Below are positions 59,469 to 64,000 of a stretch of 64,000 nucleotides of DNA, in pieces. The translations under genes and the position numbers were made by a program. The number at the start of each line of letters is the position of its first letter. Positions within the stretch are counted from its first letter, which is position 1. Source of the DNA: Deuterostichococcus epilithicus (lineage: Eukaryota; Chlorophyta; Trebouxiophyceae; Prasiolales; Stichococcaceae); assembly GCA_033439295.1 (NCBI GenBank), contig JAVTLE010000005.1:434001-498000 (forward strand), written 5' to 3'. The notes under the pieces are model-generated. The model did not search any database. It was not told the origin of the DNA and saw nothing but the letters and a program-made list of their open reading frames with translations.

Positions 59469-60435
59469 ATGCGTGTGATCTCCGCCTACCTGCTGGTGAG
59501 GCGTCCGCGTTAATGGCTGTCGCATGAGGCGCAGCTTCGCTCACTGGAAGCTTGCAAGGCGGCTCAACCGGGTTGTACCAAGGCCACACTCCGTGTGCCG
59601 CGGACAGGCGACGGCTGCAATGTTGCAATGAGCGTTTGACTGGCCTGCAGGCCGTGCTGGGAGGAAACTCCTCGCCCTCGAAGGATGACATCACCTCAAT
59701 CCTGGGGTCTGGTGAGCACTCTTGCATCTGCTTTCGCAACTTGCTTCTGGTGCAAACGGGTGCATTGTGTACTGTGGTGGATTTTGATGCTTGGACGACG
59801 AGCCTGTCTGGCAAGATAGCGCAGCCCCGCAAAACGCGTACACCTCCCCTTGCGGTGTGACGGAAAGCCTGCCATGGTCAAGGCCGTCGGACGCTGGCAA
59901 ACGGCAGAGCTTCGCACCCGAATGTCAGCCACCAGCCGCGAGGGGGACACCGCCGTCTCTTGGCCGTCATGTATCTGAGCTTCAAACGGTTCTCGCTGCC
60001 CGCAATGGCTTTGCAATATTGCTAATGGGAGCGTGGGATCGCAGTCGGCATCGAGGCGGAGGGCGACAAGATCGAGCTGCTGCTGAAGGAGCTGGATGGC
60101 AAGGACGTCAACGAGGTCATCGCTGAGGGTGCGCCCTCTGCGCCGCTCGATTGCGGGCAGCAGCCGAGCATACTCGGCTGTACTGCCGCCAGGAGGACGA
60201 CTTGGGTCTTGGCGAGCAAATAGTGCTCTGCAAGCAACTCGTGCTGTGCAAGCGCAGCAATGTTCTCAACGAGGTCAGCTCCGGCTGCTGCGAGGGCCTG
60301 GGTATGTGTGGCCTGAGCAATTTCAAGATGGTGTACATTGGACGCTACGCCCATGTCAGCATTCGTGCCCGGTGGTCAGGTGCCAGCAAGCTGGCGTCCG
60401 TGAGCACGGGCGGCGGCGGCGGTGGCGGCGGCGGC

Positions 60436-60466
<31 letters not shown>

Positions 60467-60782
60467 CGGCTGCCGAGGCCGAGGAGGAGAAGAAGGAGGA
60501 GGAGGAAGAGGAGGAGGATGACGTGAGGCGCTTTTCCGAATCGCATCTTGTTCGAGCTGCCCGAACGATACTGGACGAAAGGCTGGGCCTGCTCGAGCCT
60601 TTGTTTCCTTTCATATGCTTCACATTTTCTTGCATGCAGAAGCTGCGGCGGCCTCCGGTGCAACGGCCTCCCGCTCGCTCCTGGCTGGCACTGGCCAGTC
60701 TGGGATCAGTCTCCTCTCGCTGAAAGCTGACATAAACATCTGTCTGGACACGCAGGACATGGGCTTCTCCCTCTTCGACTAG
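59469..60782 (+). CDS. RPP2: 60S acidic ribosomal protein P2, 113 aa
   Basis: Component of the cytosolic ribosome stalk that recruits elongation factors. Five exons: 59469-59495, 59651-59711, 60045-60128, 60380-60522 and 60756-60782; phases agree and the length is typical. The N-terminal dimerisation domain reads MRVISAYLLAVLGGNSSPSK, then ITSILGSVGIEAEGDKIELL and ELDGKDVNEVIAEGASKLAS. The C-terminal tail is EEEKKEEEEEEEDDDMGFSLFD, with the conserved DDDMGFxLFD stalk motif formed only after splicing the last 27-nt exon. The hinge is unusual: about 19 consecutive glycines coded by GGC/GGT instead of the common Ala/Pro-rich hinge. The short 27-nt first exon decides the start codon, and MR(Y/V) is the usual P2 opening, which separates it from P1. 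Confidence 0.95.
60414..60471 (+). repeat. GGC triplet run coding polyglycine
   Basis: About nineteen GGC/GGT codons in the hinge of ribosomal P2, with a few GGT interruptions. It is likely to be length-variable. Confidence 0.9.
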
Positions 60783-61339
60783 AGGCGCCTCGCGGAGTTG
60801 CCTTGAACGCACGCTGCGGTGCAGGGATGTTGTCGGCTGTGGCCCGCACACCTCTCCTGTGTCAAAAGCAGCTGCCGACTGCTGTGTATTGTTTTCCAAC
60901 ACCCTCGTGCGCAGCCGTTTATGCCTGCAGTCTGCCGACAGGGCAACCCTGTAACGTCACACTGGCCATGAAAACAAGCAAGATGACATCAATCTTGCAC
61001 ACACGAGGACACTGCTTGCACACACGACTCGGCTCTACCTAGCTTGTCGGATGCTGCTGCCCACGAACTGTTCCATTGGTTGGTCAGTGAAGTACCTATG
61101 AGGCACTTGAAAATCTGGTGACCCATGCCCTTGTCCAAGAACAAGGGCTCCTATGTTGGTCCGGCAAAGAAATACACAAGGGTACCTCCCCAACAAGAAA
61201 GGACCCACTGCAAGCAGGTTCAAAGGAGCCTTCGTTGGCAGGCAGACCGCCAATTGGTTGCACATCGGTGAATAAAGCCCCCGACGCGCCTTCAAATGCA
61301 TACAGCTGGTTCCGTCAGCCAAGACGTCCGCATAGGGCT
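60783..61339. other. Region between convergent genes, no gene seen
   Basis: It holds the P2 3' untranslated region and the uncertain 3' end of the coiled-coil gene on the other strand. A minus-strand open frame crosses it without recognisable motifs. Confidence 0.4.
60950..60954 (+). promoter_or_regulatory. Likely polyadenylation signal TGTAA for ribosomal P2
   Basis: TGTAA is the polyadenylation signal of chlorophyte nuclear genes. This one lies about 170 nt after the P2 stop, a normal distance. A five-base match is weak evidence by itself. Confidence 0.45.
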
Positions 61340-64000
61340 CTAAACATGAGCTGCCGTGAGCGGTTGCACATCTGGTATCAGCTTCTGCAAACCCCCCCGC
61401 GAGCTGCGGCCTCTCCGTCGCCAACGCCTTCGCTGCCGCCGCCGCCTCCGCATGCCGCCGCTCTGCCATTTCCAGCTGGCTGCCGGCGTCCAGCGCCGGC
61501 TCCCAAAGCTGCGCCCGGCCAGCTGCTGCGTCTTCATAGCGCCGCGCCCGCTTCTGCTGCATCGTCGTGACCCGCAGCCCCTGAATGGGCAGCAGCGCAG
61601 GGCAATCAGGCCTCACATGTGCATCCTTCCTGGCTGCGCAGAGCCTGGCCTTCACGGGCCCGTGCCTTCCAACAGCTGCTGAGCCGGAAGCGCACATTTC
61701 GTGGCGAAGCACACAAACACCAGGACAGCACCACAGACATGATGCATTTCTGACATGAATACTCATGTCGTAAAATTTCAATTGCATGTTTGCGCGCCTG
61801 TGCACAGCTAGCCTCGAGCAGCAAATTGGCCGCCGCTGCTTCAGCCGCCGCCGCTTCCAGCGCTGAGCATCGTGCCTGCGCTTCCTCCACAGCCGCAACG
61901 TGTTCCTGCCGCCGGAGGGCCAGCGCTGCGACTTCGTCGCGCGCCGCTGCACACGATGCGCCAGATCATCATGGCGCATCTTGATGGCTGGGTCCAATAG
62001 GCGCCGCCAACCGATGGAACCGGCCTGCAGCGTGACACGACCTTGCGCCGCTCGCGCAGAGCATGCTTCATCTAGATCACCTGGACGTCCTTTGTCGCTC
62101 TGTACAGGCTGCGCGTCAGCTCGCTGCTGCGCAGCCGCTGCAGCGTGCGGTCCCCGGTCGCCGGCCTCTCCGCTGCCGCCCGCTCCTGATGGAAATGCAC
62201 ACAGGAAAGAGTTGGGCATCCGGGAAGGGTTCATGTCATCAGGGGATGGTCACAAGTTGTCCTCTTCAGAAGTGCCTGAGGGCCCCATCTGATCGACATC
62301 CTGCAGCTTCAGGTCATGCCGGACGGCCAACAAGCGCCAGCGGGCAGGGCGCCACTGCCCTACAGGGTTCAAGGGCGCCACAGACCTTGTGCTCCAGGAC
62401 CTCCCGCCTCGCCAGCGCCTACTGGAGCGCCGCCTGCACGGCGGCGGGCTCCCGCGCCACGTCCAGCCGCCGCAGCTGCAGCTGCCGCAGAGCCTGCTGC
62501 AGTGGCTCCGTCGCCTCCGCCATGGAGCGCGGATTCACTGCTGCCTGCAGGTTTGCCAGTGGTCAATGCCAGGCACTGCAGGAATGTGAGGTCTCAGGCT
62601 CTCCTGCCGCTGCCTCTGTAGCAGCCACGACGGCTGTGGGCGCTGCAGCTGCCGTCGCCTGGTTGGGCTGCCTCCTTGGTCGCGGTTGGCCCCGCTTTCC
62701 CCCTCTTGCGGGACGTGTGCTGGGATGCGGTTTCGGGCAGGGTGTGCGGGGTATGGGGAAGCACACCACGACAGATCGAGCAGTCCGGGAGGCAGTGCCA
62801 TGGCACATGCTGCCAGGAGCGCTCGCCTTGGTGTCCAGGTCGCTGTCGATGTCTGCTTCCAGCTGCCGCACGGCACCTCGGCCGCAGCCGCCTCCCGCCC
62901 AGCGCGCCCCAGCGCCGCCTCACCTGCGGCCGTGTCGGCCTGCAGCTGCTCCGCCTGCCGCTCGAGCTGCTGCGACCACACATCCAGCATTCAATAGTGT
63001 TGGCTTGCGGAACTGGCATCGTCGTGTTGCAGCCGCCGTGTCGACCTGCAGCTGCCAGCCCGCCACTCGAGCTCCTGCGACATCCGACGTTCGCTCGAAC
63101 TGGACAGTGGGTGAGGAGTTTATAACGTGAAGGATTACCGTCTATGGCCTTCGCATACCAGGTGCTGCCGCGGGGGCCAAGCCAGATCAAGCATTCACAT
63201 CATGCACTAGCTGACATGTCGGCACCACTGGCAGCAGTTGACATCTGCGGCGGCGGCTCACCTTCAGCTCGTTCACGACGGCCGCTTGCCGCGCAGCGTG
63301 GCTGCCCTGCAGCGCCTCGGCCGCCACGAGCGCGTCCGCCAGCCTGCCGTCGGCTCGCACCAGCTCCCGCCGCTGTGCCGCCGTCTCCCGGTCCAGTCGC
63401 TGGATCTCTACCTCCTCTGCCTACAGCCTGCGTACGACAAGTGTGGGAGACGGATGTGCTTGTGTGCATGGGGTTCAGGCCTGGGAGAAGATTTGTCCAA
63501 AGACTCCGCTGGCTGGCACTACCACTCCGCCGTCGCTCCACATAGCATGTGCTCGTTGGACTCGGGCCCTGTCTTGCAAGCGCATGAGACAGCTGGCTGG
63601 TGGCAGCCGGTGCGGCGGCGGAACCCCCTCTGCCTCTGACATGCCTGGCGATGCCCATGCCGCATATCGGCAGCTGGATTGGAGGTGGGTGCAGCTAGAG
63701 TGCACCACTCAAAGTGGCACTGGAGTCAAGCTGCATAGCTGCACAAGGCATGCGGATCACGCATCCTTGCATGTCGAACGCACCCTTTGTCGAGTCGGGC
63801 GCGCTTGACGGTGAGGACCGTAGTCTGCCGCAGTCTCAGCGCCGCTGCCTCCTCCAATGCCCCCGCTTCGGCCTGCAATCGGAACAGACACCTGACGAGC
63901 GCCGCACGGCTGCACGCCAGCAATTGCTGAATGCATCAGACTGTAGCTCTGCTGCTAGGAGCCCATCGTCAACCACCGAGTGCAATGCGGACCCGCTGCA
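61340..64000 (-). CDS. Coiled-coil protein, partial, 5' end outside the window
   Basis: Several same-strand exon-like stretches are heptad-rich and full of Ala, Glu, Gln and Arg: about 63790-63880 (AEAGALEEAAALRLRQ), 63262-63423 (EVEIQRLDRETAAQRRELVR), 62818-62990 (SQQLERQAEQLQADTAAGE), 62410-62545 (EPLQQALRQLQLRRLDVARE), 62090-62190 (RTLQRLRSSELTRSLYRATK), 61790-61960 (AAVEEAQARCSALEAAAAEA) and 61400-61570 (MQQKRARRYEDAAAG). No membrane segment or enzymatic motif is seen. A structural or tethering protein is likely, but the family is unknown. Borders are approximate. The stretch near 62853 changes frame without a visible intron, and one donor near 62816 would be GC. The 3' end is not fixed; the frame runs open to 61035. 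Confidence 0.55.

Noticed and set aside
61035-62234. 399-codon minus-strand frame as a single exon
   Set aside because: The heptad-rich segments lie in other frames separated by intron-like sequence, so the long frame is composition-driven.

Overview
The window is nuclear DNA of a green alga, most likely a trebouxiophyte (Chlorella-like). It is GC-rich, intron-dense and almost free of mobile elements. The products fit a eukaryote of the plant lineage: a mitochondrial HSP60, a cytosolic ribosomal P2 protein, an XPG/UVH3 repair nuclease, plant-type telobox Myb domains and a lambda/omega-like GST. I built gene models by hand from splice sites, reading phase and family motifs. Coordinates marked as exons passed a codon count unless flagged.

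Layout, left to right. 1-1197 (-) is the N-terminal part of an XPG/UVH3 nuclease. 2576-3798 (+) encodes an unrecognised 178-residue protein. 5654-9487 and 12110-16208 (+) are a tandem pair of genes that each join an SMH-type telobox Myb domain to C-terminal ankyrin repeats. 17590-22849 and 24273-29030 (-) are a second tandem pair, encoding a protein with a cysteine finger I do not recognise. 30327-35824 (-) is mitochondrial HSP60 in 15 exons. It is divergent, across about 400 bp, from a PLP-dependent aromatic amino acid decarboxylase at 36233-40801 (+). 41433-42940 (-) is a small unknown gene. 43296-46858 (-) is an RluA-type pseudouridine synthase with a long N-terminal extension. 47331-49809 (+) is a cysteine-type GST. 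50259-54293 (-) is a two-domain fluoride exporter (FEX/CrcB). 54912-58657 (+) is a membrane-anchored GT90/CAP10-like glycosyltransferase. 59469-60782 (+) is ribosomal P2. About 61340-64000 (-) is part of a coiled-coil gene that runs off the right edge.

I see no operon-like logic. Neighbours are unrelated housekeeping and regulatory genes, apart from the two tandem duplications. Two features stand out. The first is the duplicated telobox-Myb/ankyrin gene, where a phase-2 intron joins the two halves in both copies and two ankyrin exons have exactly the same length (202 and 242 nt). The second is the frequency of GC-AG introns: eight of roughly one hundred introns modelled need a GC donor, always after AG. 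Ambiguous bases lie at 7386, 9100, 18036-18037 and 39804. No tRNA, rRNA, CRISPR array, LTR element or other transposon was found.
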